From positions 434,001 through 498,000 of the forward strand of contig NZ_RJKQ01000003.1 in assembly GCF_003751845.1 (NCBI RefSeq): a DNA stretch of 64,000 bases, in the 5' to 3' direction. This document shows positions 46,587 through 60,029 of the stretch, in pieces; the first letter of the stretch is position 1; each line of letters begins with the position of its first letter. Origin of the DNA: Enterobacter sp. BIGb0383. Lineage in GTDB: Bacteria; Pseudomonadota; Gammaproteobacteria; Enterobacterales; Enterobacteriaceae. The notes under the pieces were generated by a model. That model was not told the DNA's origin. It made no database searches and saw nothing but the letters and a program-made list of their open reading frames with translations. The translations under genes and the position numbers were made by a program.

Positions 46587-48017
46587 ATGAGAAAAACCAC
46601 ATTAGCAATGAGCGCACTGGCGTTAAGTTTAGGCCTGGCAATCTCTCCGCTTTCTATGGCGGCGGAAACTGCCTCTTCGGCAGCAACCGCACAGCAGATG
46701 CCGAGCCTGGCACCAATGCTTGAGACCGTTATGCCTTCCGTGGTGAGCATCAACGTGGAAGGCAGCACCACGGTGAATACGCCGCGTATGCCGCGTAACT
46801 TCCAGCAGTTCTTCGGCGACGATTCGCCGTTCTGCCAGGAAGGTTCACCTTTCCAGAGTTCGCCATTCTGTCAGGGTGGCGGTGGACAGCCGGGCGCTGA
46901 CGGCGGCCAGCAGCAGAAGTTTATGGCCCTCGGTTCCGGGGTGATTATCGATGCCGCGAAGGGCTATGTGGTCACCAACAACCACGTGGTTGATAAAGCC
47001 ACCTCGATTAAAGTCCAGCTGAGCGATGGCCGTAAGCTGGAAGCCAAAATGGTGGGCAAAGATCCGCGCTCCGATATCGCCCTGATCCAGATTCAGGATC
47101 CGAAAAACCTGACCGCCATTAAGATGGCTGACTCCGACGCCCTGCGCGTGGGTGACTACACGGTGGCGATTGGTAACCCGTTTGGTCTGGGTGAAACCGT
47201 GACCTCCGGTATCGTTTCTGCCCTCGGTCGTAGCGGCCTGAACGCGCAGAACTATGAAAACTTTATTCAGACCGATGCCGCCATTAACCGCGGTAACTCC
47301 GGTGGTGCACTGGTTAACCTCAACGGTGAGCTGATCGGGATTAACACCGCGATTCTGGCCCCGGACGGCGGCAACATCGGTATCGGCTTTGCTATCCCGA
47401 GCAATATGGTGAAAAGCCTGACCTCGCAGATGGTGCAGTACGGCCAGGTGCGTCGCGGCGAGCTGGGTATTATGGGCACCGAGCTGAACTCCGAGCTGGC
47501 GAAGGCGATGAAAGTTGACGCCCAGCGCGGCGCGTTTGTCAGCCAGGTGATGCCGAACTCTTCGGCGGCAAAAGCCGGGATTAAGGCGGGTGATGTGATC
47601 ACCACCCTGAACGGCAAGCCGATCAGCAGCTTTGCCGCGCTGCGTGCGCAGGTAGGCACCATGCCAATCGGCAGCAAAGTGGCCCTGGGCCTGCTGCGCG
47701 ACGGCAAGCCGGTGAGCGTTGAGATTGAGCTGCAGCAGAGCAGTCAGACTCAGGTCGATTCCAGCGCGGTCTTTAGCGGCATTGAAGGCGCAGAGATGAG
47801 CAACAAGGGTCAGGACAAAGGCGTGGTGGTGAACAGCGTTAAGGCTAACAGCCAGGCCGCACAGATTGGCCTGAAGAAAGGCGATGTGATCCTCGGCGCT
47901 AACCAGCAGCCGGTGAAAAATATCGCTGAGCTGCGCAAAATCCTTGATACCAAACCTTCCATACTGGCGCTGAATATTCAGCGTGGCGATACCTCCCTCT
48001 ATCTGCTGATGCAGTAA
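46587..48017 (+). CDS. degP: Periplasmic serine endoprotease/chaperone DegP
   Basis: Degrades or refolds misfolded envelope proteins. The product has 476 residues with a signal peptide ending about residue 26. The trypsin-like domain has His133, Asp163 and Ser238 (GNSGGA). The LA-loop disulfide pair is Cys83 and Cys95. Two PDZ domains follow (about 285-375 and 390-470). The ATG at 46587 is chosen because it starts the signal peptide; five upstream in-frame codons are not conserved. Confidence 0.98.
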   Translation: MRKTTLAMSALALSLGLAISPLSMAAETASSAATAQQMPSLAPMLETVMPSVVSINVEGSTTVNTPRMPRNFQQFFGDDSPFCQEGSPFQSSPFCQGGGGQPGADGGQQQKFMALGSGVIIDAAKGYVVTNNHVVDKATSIKVQLSDGRKLEAKMVGKDPRSDIALIQIQDPKNLTAIKMADSDALRVGDYTVAIGNPFGLGETVTSGIVSALGRSGLNAQNYENFIQTDAAINRGNSGGALVNLNGELIGINTAILAPDGGNIGIGFAIPSNMVKSLTSQMVQYGQVRRGELGIMGTELNSELAKAMKVDAQRGAFVSQVMPNSSAAKAGIKAGDVITTLNGKPISSFAALRAQVGTMPIGSKVALGLLRDGKPVSVEIELQQSSQTQVDSSAVFSGIEGAEMSNKGQDKGVVVNSVKANSQAAQIGLKKGDVILGANQQPVKNIAELRKILDTKPSILALNIQRGDTSLYLLMQ

Positions 48018-48026
48018 TCTGCCTTT

Positions 48027-48049
48027 CCCCTCCTCGCTCTGAGGAGGGG
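48027..48049 (+). terminator. Hairpin downstream of degP
   Basis: CCCCTCCTC / GAGGAGGGG with a GCTCT loop lies nine bases after the degP stop. No strong T-run follows. Confidence 0.65.
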
Positions 48050-48059
48050 AACCTCAATT

Positions 48060-48113
48060 TGTGAAGCTTTCCACAACTCCACACTTATTCTCGGTGCTTT
48101 GTGCATATGCACA
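48060..48113. promoter_or_regulatory. CRP-like site and perfect palindrome upstream of cdaR
   Basis: TGTGA-AGCTTT-CCACA (48060-48075) matches nine of ten conserved CRP bases. TGTGCATATGCACA (48100-48113) is a 14-base perfect palindrome about 55 bases before the cdaR ATG. CdaR activates its own gene in E. coli, so the palindrome is a plausible CdaR site. Both are pattern-based. Confidence 0.5.
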
Positions 48114-48167
48114 GTGCGGCGGTGTATCATCTTCCCTATGCTGGAGCACTGCTTAGGGGAGGGTTAC

Positions 48168-49325
48168 ATGGCTGGCTGGCATCTTGATACCAAAATGGCG
48201 CAGGATATCGTGGCGCGCACCATGCGCATCATTGATACCAATATCAACGTAATGGATGCTCGCGGGCGGATCATCGGCAGCGGCGATCGCGAACGAATTG
48301 GGGAATTGCACGAAGGCGCGCTGCTGGTACTCTCCCAGGGGCGCGTGGTTGATATTGATGATGCGGTAGCCCGCCATCTGCACGGCGTACGTCAGGGGAT
48401 CAACCTCCCATTACGGCTCGAAGGTGAGATCGTCGGCGTTATCGGCCTGACCGGCGAGCCGGAATCGCTGCGCAAGTACGGCGAACTGGTGTGCATGACC
48501 GCCGAGATGATGCTTGAACAGTCCCGCCTGATGCACCTGCTGGCCCAGGACAGCCGCCTGCGTGAAGAGCTGGTGATGAACCTGATTCAGGCAGAAGAGA
48601 ATACCCCGGCGCTGACCGAATGGGCCCAGCGTCTCGGCATTGATTTAAATCAGCCGCGCGTCGTGGCGGTGGTGGAAGTCGACAGCGGCCAGCTGGGCGT
48701 GGACAGCGCGATGGCTGAACTCCAGCAGCTACAGAACGCCCTGACGACCCCGGAACGCAATAACCTGATTGCTATTGTGTCCCTGACCGAAATGGTGGTG
48801 CTCAAGCCGGCGCTGAACCCGTTTGGTCGCTGGGATGCAGAAGACCACCGTAAGCGCGTCGAGCAGCTGATCGCCCGGATGAAAGAGAACGGCCAGCTGC
48901 GTTTTCGCGTTTCGCTGGGCAACTACTTTACCGGACCGGGCAGTATTGCCCGCTCCTACCGTACGGCGCGGACCACCATGATGGTCGGTAAGCAGCGTAT
49001 GCCGGAGAGCCGGAGTTATTTTTATCAGGATCTGATGCTGCCGGTGCTGCTGGACAGCCTGCGCGGCGGCTGGCAGGCCAACGAGCTGGCGCGTCCGCTG
49101 ACTCGCCTGAAGGCGATGGACAATAACGGTCTGCTACGGCGGACGCTCTCCGCCTGGTTCCGCCATAACGTGCAGCCTCTGGCGACCTCTAAGGCGCTGT
49201 TTATCCACCGTAATACGCTGGAGTATCGCCTGAACCGTATTTCGGAGCTGACCGGGCTGGATCTGGGGAATTTTGACGACCGGCTGCTGCTGTATGTAGC
49301 GCTGCAGCTTGATGAGCAGCACTGA
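48168..49325 (+). CDS. cdaR: CdaR, sugar diacid (glucarate/galactarate) regulator
   Basis: Activates genes for galactarate, glucarate and glycerate use in E. coli. The product has 385 residues, as in the homologue. The N-terminal diacid-recognition domain covers about 1-135. The C-terminal PucR-type helix-turn-helix is near 335-380 (KALFIHRNTLEYRLNRI). The ATG at 48168 follows GGGGAGGG and starts the conserved MAGWHLDTKMAQDIVAR. The target operons are not in this window. Confidence 0.96.
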   Translation: MAGWHLDTKMAQDIVARTMRIIDTNINVMDARGRIIGSGDRERIGELHEGALLVLSQGRVVDIDDAVARHLHGVRQGINLPLRLEGEIVGVIGLTGEPESLRKYGELVCMTAEMMLEQSRLMHLLAQDSRLREELVMNLIQAEENTPALTEWAQRLGIDLNQPRVVAVVEVDSGQLGVDSAMAELQQLQNALTTPERNNLIAIVSLTEMVVLKPALNPFGRWDAEDHRKRVEQLIARMKENGQLRFRVSLGNYFTGPGSIARSYRTARTTMMVGKQRMPESRSYFYQDLMLPVLLDSLRGGWQANELARPLTRLKAMDNNGLLRRTLSAWFRHNVQPLATSKALFIHRNTLEYRLNRISELTGLDLGNFDDRLLLYVALQLDEQH

Positions 49326-49339
49326 GTTCAGACGTAAAA

Positions 49340-49362
49340 AAGGCCGGGGATATCCCGGCCTT
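49340..49362. terminator. Bidirectional terminator between cdaR and yaeH
   Basis: AAGGCCGGG / CCCGGCCTT with a five-base loop lies between the convergent genes. An A-run on the left gives a T-run for yaeH. Confidence 0.85.
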
Positions 49363-49380
49363 GTTGTATTCGCGCAGCGG

Positions 49381-49770
49381 TTATTTATTACGGGTCAGTT
49401 TTTCCAGGTCTGATTCGATTTCGCTAATCTTGTTGGCGACCACGCTTTCCAGATGGCGCAGATCGTCGAGGATCTTACGCTTCAGATCGACTTCGGTACG
49501 GTCACGCTGGCAAATCTGATCGAGCTCGTCGATCACATAGCGCAGATTAGGGCTGATTTCCTGGACTTCCCGGTAACCCTGGCCCACGCCGTCCGCCACC
49601 ACCGTTTTGCGCTGGCGGGGGTACTTAAACTTAACGCTTTTGGCGAAAAACTCGCCTTTATCCTTATGAAAGTAGATCTTCAGGATATCGTTGTTGGCTT
49701 CCTGACGCAGGCTGTAGCGGTCTATCTCTTCTGGATTGGTGATGCCAAGGCTTTTCAGATTATCGTACAT
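49381..49770 (-). CDS. yaeH: YaeH, DUF3461 family protein
   Basis: A 129-residue charged cytosolic protein nearly identical to E. coli YaeH (128 aa), with a helical C-terminal half. No function is established. About 200 bases upstream contain no gene. Confidence 0.92.
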   Translation of the reverse strand: MYDNLKSLGITNPEEIDRYSLRQEANNDILKIYFHKDKGEFFAKSVKFKYPRQRKTVVADGVGQGYREVQEISPNLRYVIDELDQICQRDRTEVDLKRKILDDLRHLESVVANKISEIESDLEKLTRNK

Positions 49771-49925
49771 TGTGTGTTCCCCTTAATCGAAGAAAGTTAC
49801 AGCCTTTAGATGGTTAACGGAAACGCACGGCTTTGCCAGTGTGCGTTTTGAAAAAAGCGTGCCGAAACACGATTATACGTCAGGAGATGCCGGGATGGGC
49901 ATTTTTTCAGCAGTGGAATTGAGAA

Positions 49926-49955
49926 TAAAAAACGCCGATCAGAATTGACCGGCGT
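49926..49955 (-). terminator. Terminator of the small lipoprotein gene
   Basis: On the minus strand ACGCCGGTCA pairs with TGATCGGCGT (one G-T wobble) and is followed by TTTTTTA. It lies 24 bases after the lipoprotein stop. Confidence 0.8.
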
Positions 49956-49978
49956 GAACCAGGGAGTATAAGAAAAGC

Positions 49979-50152
49979 TTATTTCTGCGGTGCAACAGGG
50001 CCACAGCCGCCGATGACTTTAGAAATAGAGATAGCCGGATGCAACAGATAATCATAGTCGCAATTCTTTTCTTTGTTGTAGACACTACCCGTGCAGCCTG
50101 TGAGTGTAGACAAAACAACAGCAATAAGAGCAAACCCTGCAAACTTCTTCAT
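49979..50152 (-). CDS. Small lipoprotein, YhfL-like
   Basis: A 57-residue frame on the minus strand starts at the ATG at 50152 with AGGAG at good distance. The signal peptide ends in a lipobox (TLTGC, Cys20). The mature part resembles E. coli YhfL, sharing the segments KNCDYDYLLHPAISISK and IGGCGP with two cysteines. It is probably an outer- or inner-membrane lipoprotein of unknown role. In E. coli, yaeI occupies the place between yaeH and dapD. An overlapping longer minus-strand frame has no lipobox and is discarded. Confidence 0.88.
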   Translation of the reverse strand: MKKFAGFALIAVVLSTLTGCTGSVYNKEKNCDYDYLLHPAISISKVIGGCGPVAPQK

Positions 50153-50190
50153 TTTCTAACTCCTGTTAATTTGTTCATAAAATAAAAACA

Positions 50191-50210
50191 ATATCACTCT
50201 CCTGTGATAT
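50191..50210. repeat. Inverted repeat upstream of the lipoprotein gene
   Basis: ATATCAC and GTGATAT form a 7-bp perfect inverted repeat with a six-base spacer, 39 bases before the lipoprotein ATG and just downstream of the proposed promoter. It could be an operator or a leader hairpin. Confidence 0.45.
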
Positions 50211-50219
50211 CGGAATCGA

Positions 50220-50248
50220 TGTAAACATGCGTTAGTAGAACCTGTCAA
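50220..50248 (-). promoter_or_regulatory. Candidate promoter of the lipoprotein gene
   Basis: On the minus strand a consensus -35 TTGACA (50248-50243) is followed 17 bases later by TTTACA (50225-50220), a weak -10. The surrounding 50153-50370 region is AT-rich and holds no other gene. Confidence 0.4.
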
Positions 50249-50371
50249 TACAACGACTATTATATTTTTGTATTCGTGATCAATGACTTGTGAATATTCT
50301 TATTTGTATTCACGCATTAAATAATGGCGGGAGTATTAATTATTTGAATGAATTTATTAGAGGGGAAATAA

Positions 50372-50399
50372 AAAACGGACGCTAAAAAGCGTCCGTTTT
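50372..50399. terminator. Terminator of dapD
   Basis: AAAACGGACGC / GCGTCCGTTTT with a six-base loop. On the minus strand it follows the dapD stop and runs into T residues. Confidence 0.88.
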
Positions 50400-50416
50400 G
50401 AGACGGTGCGAAAAAA

Positions 50417-51241
50417 TTAATCGATGGTGCGAAGCAGTTCGTTAATGCCCACTTTACCGCGGGTTTTCGCATCCACTTTTTTCACGATAACGGCACAGTA
50501 CAGGCTGTATTTACCGTCTTTAGACGGCAGGTTACCCGAAACCACGACGGAACCGGCCGGTACGCGACCGTAATGCACTTCACCGGTTTCACGATCGTAA
50601 ATACGGGTGCTCTGGCCGATGTAAACGCCCATGGAGATCACCGAACCTTCTTCCACGATCACGCCTTCAACCACTTCGGAACGGGCACCGATAAAGCAGT
50701 TGTCTTCGATGATGGTCGGATTAGCCTGCAGCGGCTCCAGTACGCCACCGATGCCGACGCCGCCGGACAGGTGAACGTTTTTACCGATCTGCGCACAGGA
50801 GCCCACGGTGGCCCAGGTGTCGACCATGGTGCCTTCATCAACGTAAGCACCGATGTTCACATAAGAGGGCATCAGCACGGTGTTGCGGGCGATAAATGCG
50901 CCCTGGCGAACGGCCGCCGGCGGCACCACGCGGAAACCTTCTTTCTGGAAACGCGCTTCGTCGTAGTTGGCGAATTTCATCGGCACTTTATCGAAGTAGC
51001 GGCTTTCTGCACCGTCGATAACCTGGTTATCGTTGATACGGAAAGAGAGCAGCACCGCCTTCTTGAGCCACTGGTGTGTTACCCACTGACCGTCGATCTT
51101 CTCAGCGACACGCAGCGCGCCGGAATCAAGCAGAGAAATCACCTGGTTTACCGCTTCACGGGTTACGGTATCCACATTTGCCGGAGTAATCTCGGCGCGA
51201 CGCTCGAAAGCGGATTCAATCACGTTTTGTAACTGCTGCAT
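50417..51241 (-). CDS. dapD: 2,3,4,5-tetrahydropyridine-2,6-dicarboxylate N-succinyltransferase
   Basis: Succinylase step of lysine and diaminopimelate synthesis. The product has 274 residues, as in E. coli. The C-terminal half carries hexapeptide repeats forming a left-handed beta-helix ([20 protein letters not shown] and following). It lies 42 bases after glnD on the same strand. Confidence 0.97.
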   Translation of the reverse strand: MQQLQNVIESAFERRAEITPANVDTVTREAVNQVISLLDSGALRVAEKIDGQWVTHQWLKKAVLLSFRINDNQVIDGAESRYFDKVPMKFANYDEARFQKEGFRVVPPAAVRQGAFIARNTVLMPSYVNIGAYVDEGTMVDTWATVGSCAQIGKNVHLSGGVGIGGVLEPLQANPTIIEDNCFIGARSEVVEGVIVEEGSVISMGVYIGQSTRIYDRETGEVHYGRVPAGSVVVSGNLPSKDGKYSLYCAVIVKKVDAKTRGKVGINELLRTID

Positions 51242-51283
51242 TATTAAACTCTTTCCATATTAATAAACATTACGTCACGTCCT

Positions 51284-54837
<3,554 letters not shown>

Positions 54838-54959
54838 GGATTCAGTCCATCAGAGTCGATTTTTTCGACAATAATTGTGTTAAGTACCGCCAATGGTATC
54901 AGCCCGGCGGGCAGCCTGCCAAATTGAGAATCATTGAACGCACATCGTGCCAACAACTG

Positions 54960-54989
54960 TTGGAGTCTCTCGCATATTTGTGGTATAAA
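54960..54989 (+). promoter_or_regulatory. rpsB promoter with GC-rich discriminator
   Basis: TTGGAG (54960-54965) and TATAAA (54984-54989) are separated by 18 bases; the -10 has an extended TGG. GCGCGCC follows the -10, a discriminator typical of promoters repressed by ppGpp and DksA. It lies about 160 bases before rpsB. Confidence 0.75.
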
Positions 54990-54995
54990 GCGCGC

Positions 54996-55873
<878 letters not shown>

Positions 55874-55940
55874 TAAGGCACGCTCTTAAGAGCCCCCTTA
55901 AATACCCAGTGGGTATGACCAGGTAGTAACACGTTTGGTT

Positions 55941-55966
55941 AGGGGCCTTTTTATGGCCCCTTTTTC
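55941..55966 (+). terminator. Terminator/attenuator between rpsB and tsf
   Basis: AGGGGCC / GGCCCCT with a seven-base T-rich loop is followed by TTTTT. It lies in the 152-base gap and probably lowers tsf relative to rpsB expression. Confidence 0.85.
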
Positions 55967-56025
55967 ACTTTTTAGTCCGTCTGGTTCATTGGGCCGGGCG
56001 GATCAAATCTTCCGAGGATTTAAGA

Positions 56026-56877
56026 ATGGCTGAAATTACCGCATCCCTGGTAAAAGAGCTGCGCGAGCGTACCGGCGCAGGCATGATGGACTGTAAAAAA
56101 GCGCTGACCGAAGCCAACGGCGACATCGAGCTGGCAATCGAGAACATGCGTAAGTCCGGCGCTATCAAAGCGGCGAAAAAAGCAGGCAACGTTGCTGCTG
56201 ACGGCGTAATCATCACTAAAATCGACGGCAACTACGCTGTGATTCTGGAAGTTAACTGCCAGACTGACTTCGTTGCTAAAGATGGTGGTTTCCAGGCATT
56301 CGCTAACAAAGTTCTGGATGCAGCCGTTGCTGGCAAAATCACTGACGTTGAAGTTCTGAAAGCACAGTTCGAAGAAGAGCGTGTTGCCCTGGTTGCTAAA
56401 ATCGGTGAGAACATCAACATCCGTCGCGTTGCTTCCCTGGAAGGCGACGTTCTGGGTAGCTACCAGCACGGTGCTCGCATCGGCGTTCTGGTTGCCGCTA
56501 AAGGCGCTGACGATGAGCTGGTTAAGCAGCTGGCAATGCACGTTGCTGCAAGCAAGCCGGAATTCGTTAAGCCGGAAGACGTGTCTGCTGAAGTGGTAGA
56601 GAAAGAGTACCAGGTTCAGCTGGACATCGCCATGCAGTCCGGTAAGCCGAAAGAAATCGCTGAGAAGATGGTTGAAGGCCGCATGAAGAAATTCACCGGT
56701 GAAGTCTCCCTGACCGGTCAGCCTTTTGTTATGGAACCGAGCAAAACCGTTGGCCAGCTGCTGAAAGAGCACAACGCTGACGTGACTAACTTCATCCGCT
56801 TCGAAGTGGGCGAAGGTATCGAGAAAGTTGAGACTGATTTCGCAGCAGAAGTTGCTGCGATGTCCAAGCAGTCTTAA
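56026..56877 (+). CDS. tsf: Elongation factor Ts
   Basis: Guanine nucleotide exchange factor for EF-Tu. The product has 283 residues, as in E. coli. The N-terminal UBA-like domain includes [16 protein letters not shown], and the core contains NCQTDFVAK near residue 77. GAGGA precedes the ATG. Codon bias is strong. Confidence 0.98.
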   Translation: MAEITASLVKELRERTGAGMMDCKKALTEANGDIELAIENMRKSGAIKAAKKAGNVAADGVIITKIDGNYAVILEVNCQTDFVAKDGGFQAFANKVLDAAVAGKITDVEVLKAQFEEERVALVAKIGENINIRRVASLEGDVLGSYQHGARIGVLVAAKGADDELVKQLAMHVAASKPEFVKPEDVSAEVVEKEYQVQLDIAMQSGKPKEIAEKMVEGRMKKFTGEVSLTGQPFVMEPSKTVGQLLKEHNADVTNFIRFEVGEGIEKVETDFAAEVAAMSKQS

Positions 56878-56889
56878 TTGTCGAAAAGG

Positions 56890-56914
56890 AGCCGCCTGAG
56901 GGCGGCTTCTTTTT
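56890..56914 (+). terminator. Terminator of rpsB-tsf
   Basis: AGCCGCC / GGCGGCT with a TGAG loop is followed by TCTTTTT, 13 bases after the tsf stop. Confidence 0.9.
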
Positions 56915-57027
56915 GCACCCCTCATGTGTAAAATTCAGCGAAAGGCTATATTGCTGGCGCTGAAGTGCGACGTATCATGTCGCCAGAATTAACCCCTCTC
57001 ACTCGTTGACTGTCTCAGGAAAGAAAC

Positions 57028-57753
57028 ATGGCTACCAATGCAAAACCCGTCTACAAACGCATCCTCCTTAAATTAAGTGGTGAAGCGCTGCAGGGAACGG
57101 AAGGCTTCGGTATTGACGCAAGCATACTTGACCGTATGGCGCAGGAAATCAAAGAACTGGTTGAGCTGGGCATTCAGGTCGGTGTGGTGATTGGTGGGGG
57201 CAACCTGTTCCGTGGAGCGGGTCTGGCGAAAGCGGGGATGAACCGCGTTGTGGGCGACCACATGGGCATGCTGGCAACCGTGATGAACGGTCTTGCGATG
57301 CGTGATTCGCTGCACCGCGCCTATGTGAACGCCCGCCTGATGTCCGCCATTCCGTTGAATGGCGTTTGCGACAACTACAGCTGGGCAGAGGCGATCAGCC
57401 TGCTGCGCAATAACCGCGTGGTGATCCTCTCCGCTGGTACCGGTAATCCGTTCTTCACCACCGACTCCGCTGCCTGCCTGCGCGGTATCGAAATTGAAGC
57501 CGACGTGGTTCTGAAGGCGACCAAAGTGGACGGCGTATTCTCCGCTGACCCGATGAAAGATCCGACGGCGACCCTGTACGAACAGCTCACCTATACCGAA
57601 GTGCTGGATAAAGAACTGAAAGTGATGGATCTGGCCGCCTTTACCCTTGCTCGCGATCACAAACTGCCGATTCGCGTCTTCAACATGAACAAACCTGGCG
57701 CCCTGCGTCGCGTGGTCATGGGTGAAAAAGAAGGCACTTTGATTACGGAATAA
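57028..57753 (+). CDS. pyrH: Uridylate kinase
   Basis: Phosphorylates UMP to UDP. The product has 241 residues, as in E. coli. Motifs of the amino acid kinase fold are LLKLSGEAL near residue 15, [10 protein letters not shown] near 54 and [10 protein letters not shown] near 145. It is the first gene after the rpsB-tsf terminator and precedes frr by 163 bases. Confidence 0.98.
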   Translation: MATNAKPVYKRILLKLSGEALQGTEGFGIDASILDRMAQEIKELVELGIQVGVVIGGGNLFRGAGLAKAGMNRVVGDHMGMLATVMNGLAMRDSLHRAYVNARLMSAIPLNGVCDNYSWAEAISLLRNNRVVILSAGTGNPFFTTDSAACLRGIEIEADVVLKATKVDGVFSADPMKDPTATLYEQLTYTEVLDKELKVMDLAAFTLARDHKLPIRVFNMNKPGALRRVVMGEKEGTLITE

Positions 57754-57916
57754 TTTCCGTCAGCGATAAATACAGGTAAGATTCCGCTTTAATTTTCGTG
57801 TCTCTTGCCTGGCACCTTTTAGGGTGCTGTGGAGTAAACGGGACTATACTTAGCGCACCTTTAGCCGGTGTGTAAGCCTATGGTCTGCCTGAGACCAGTT
57901 TTCAAGGATTCGTAAC

Positions 57917-58474
57917 GTGATTAGCGATATCAGAAAAGATGCTGAAGTACGCATGGAAAAATGCGTTGAAGCGTTCAAAACCCAAATCAGCAAAATACGT
58001 ACCGGTCGTGCCTCACCGAGCCTGCTCGACGGCATCATTGTGGAATACTACGGCACCCCGACCCCGCTGCGTCAGCTGGCGAGCGTAACGGTTGAAGATA
58101 CCCGTACCCTGAAAATCAACGTCTTCGATCGTTCTCTCGGCCCGGCCGTAGAGAAAGCGATCATGGCGTCTGACCTGGGCCTGAACCCAAGCTCTGCGGG
58201 TACCGATATTCGCGTTCCGCTGCCGGCTCTGACCGAAGAACGTCGTAAAGATCTGATCAAAGTCGTGCGCGGTGAAGCCGAGCAGGCGCGCGTTTCCGTG
58301 CGTAACGTTCGTCGCGACGCGAATGACAAAGTCAAAGCGCTGCTGAAAGACAAAGAGATCAGCGAAGATGACGATCGTCGTTCACAGGATGACGTGCAGA
58401 AGATGACCGACGCGGCTATCAAGAAAGTTGATGCGGCGCTGGCGGACAAAGAAGCGGAACTGATGCAGTTCTGA
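57917..58474 (+). CDS. frr: Ribosome recycling factor
   Basis: Splits post-termination ribosomes with EF-G. The product has 185 residues, with the family motifs [15 protein letters not shown] near residue 30 and [18 protein letters not shown] near 110. The upstream gap contains TATACT near 57843, a possible -10 for a separate frr promoter. Confidence 0.98.
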   Translation: MISDIRKDAEVRMEKCVEAFKTQISKIRTGRASPSLLDGIIVEYYGTPTPLRQLASVTVEDTRTLKINVFDRSLGPAVEKAIMASDLGLNPSSAGTDIRVPLPALTEERRKDLIKVVRGEAEQARVSVRNVRRDANDKVKALLKDKEISEDDDRRSQDDVQKMTDAAIKKVDAALADKEAELMQF

Positions 58475-58486
58475 GTCTTCGCACAA

Positions 58487-58527
58487 TACGGCGTCATGCA
58501 GGCGCCTGTATCATCTGAAACGCCGTA
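58487..58527 (+). terminator. Long-range hairpin after frr
   Basis: TACGGCGT and ACGCCGTA form an 8-bp stem across a 25-base loop. A weaker stem GATCC-TTTC-GGATT with a T-run follows at 58532-58550. Together they probably terminate or attenuate frr transcription. Confidence 0.5.
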
Positions 58528-58599
58528 CAGAAAGATCCTTTCGGATTTTTGCTGACGGCGTTTTGCTTTTTATCCGGCGAATACGCTTTGGGATAGACC

Positions 58600-59796
58600 A
58601 TGAAGCAATTAACTGTGCTTGGCTCAACCGGCTCCATCGGTTGCAGCACTCTCGATGTTGTCCGGCATAACCCGGATCGGTTCTCGGTTATCGCGCTGGT
58701 CGCGGGCCGCAACGTCAGCCGTATGGCAGAACAGTGTCTGGAATTTACGCCGCGCTATGCGGTGATGGATGATGCGCTCTGCGCACGCGAGCTGGGCGCA
58801 ATACTGCAGCAGCACGGCAGCCGTACCGAGGTGCTGAGCGGTCAGCAGGCAGCCTGCGAGATGGCCGCGCTGGACGACGTTGACCAGGTGATGGCGGCGA
58901 TTGTCGGTGCGGCAGGGCTGCTGCCGACGCTGGCGGCTATCCGCGCCGGTAAAACGGTACTGCTGGCGAATAAAGAGTCGCTGGTGACCTGCGGACGCCT
59001 GTTTATGGAGGCGGTTAAGCACAGTGGAGCCCGTCTTCTTCCCGTCGATAGTGAACATAACGCGATTTTTCAGAGTTTGCCGGAAACAATTCAGCAGAAC
59101 CTGGGATACGCTAATCTGGAGCAGAACGGCGTAACATCGATTCTGCTTACCGGGTCTGGTGGCCCTTTTCGTGAAACCGCACTCTCTGAACTGGCCGCAA
59201 TGACGCCGGATCAGGCCTGTCGGCATCCGAACTGGTCGATGGGACGTAAAATCTCCGTCGATTCCGCCACCATGATGAATAAAGGTCTGGAATACATTGA
59301 AGCCCGCTGGCTGTTTAATGCTTCAGCCGCGCAGATGGAAGTTTTGATTCACCCGCAGTCGGTTATCCACTCTATGGTGCGTTATCAGGACGGCAGCGTT
59401 CTGGCGCAGCTGGGCGAGCCGGATATGCGCACGCCTATCGCGCATACTATGGCCTGGCCGCATCGGGTACCCTCCGGCGTGAAGCCGCTGGATTTCTGTG
59501 CGCTGAGCAACCTGAGCTTCGCTGCGCCGGATTATGCGCGTTATCCCTGCCTGAAGCTGGCAATGGACGCGTTTGATAACGGACAGGCGGCCACGACGGC
59601 GCTGAATGCGGCAAATGAAGTGACGGTTGCAGCATTCCTCGCGTCGGGCATTCGCTTTACCGATATTGCCGCGCTGAACCTCGCCGTGCTGGAACAGATC
59701 GCGGTGCCTGAACCACAAAGCGTGGAGGATGTTATGGCTATCGATACTCTGGCGCGTGACCTCGCGCAGAAACAGGTGATACGTATCGCAGGCTGA
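58600..59796 (+). CDS. dxr: 1-deoxy-D-xylulose 5-phosphate reductoisomerase
   Basis: Second step of the MEP isoprenoid pathway. The product has 398 residues, equal to E. coli. NADPH-binding [14 protein letters not shown] is at the N-terminus. The metal and substrate motif DSEHNAIFQ is near residue 150, and [15 protein letters not shown] is near 220. It feeds the undecaprenyl synthesis gene uppS downstream. Confidence 0.97.
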   Translation: MKQLTVLGSTGSIGCSTLDVVRHNPDRFSVIALVAGRNVSRMAEQCLEFTPRYAVMDDALCARELGAILQQHGSRTEVLSGQQAACEMAALDDVDQVMAAIVGAAGLLPTLAAIRAGKTVLLANKESLVTCGRLFMEAVKHSGARLLPVDSEHNAIFQSLPETIQQNLGYANLEQNGVTSILLTGSGGPFRETALSELAAMTPDQACRHPNWSMGRKISVDSATMMNKGLEYIEARWLFNASAAQMEVLIHPQSVIHSMVRYQDGSVLAQLGEPDMRTPIAHTMAWPHRVPSGVKPLDFCALSNLSFAAPDYARYPCLKLAMDAFDNGQAATTALNAANEVTVAAFLASGIRFTDIAALNLAVLEQIAVPEPQSVEDVMAIDTLARDLAQKQVIRIAG

Positions 59797-59888
59797 TGAT
59801 TATCCCACCACTCGTGGCAGTGATATTTGTTAGCGTTGGGCTTCAATGATATAGTCTGCGCCACCTGATGGCCGTTGGTGGATCGGGT

Positions 59889-59914
59889 AAGCCGTGGTTT
59901 GACACGGCTTTTTT
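59889..59914 (+). terminator. Terminator downstream of dxr
   Basis: AAGCCGTG / CACGGCTT with a six-base loop is followed by TTTT. It lies 92 bases after the dxr stop. The 233-base dxr-uppS gap holds no gene. Confidence 0.8.
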
Positions 59915-60029
59915 ACGTAAAGGCTATAGATTGTATTGCGCGAGCGACCAGAGTAATCGTGTGTCGTTGCGCGGCATAGTCGGGTATTCCAGAGTACCGC
60001 CAAATCCTTTTCATGGACTAAAACGCGTT

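Noticed and set aside
49939-50142. 67-codon minus-strand frame overlapping the small lipoprotein gene
   Set aside because: It is an alternative frame of the lipoprotein gene with no ribosome site. The lipoprotein frame has a lipobox, YhfL similarity and a Shine-Dalgarno sequence.
59899-59930. TTGACA with a downstream TATAGA as a uppS promoter
   Set aside because: The TTGACA lies in the loop and stem of the dxr terminator and the spacing to TATAGA is 20 bases, outside the normal range.
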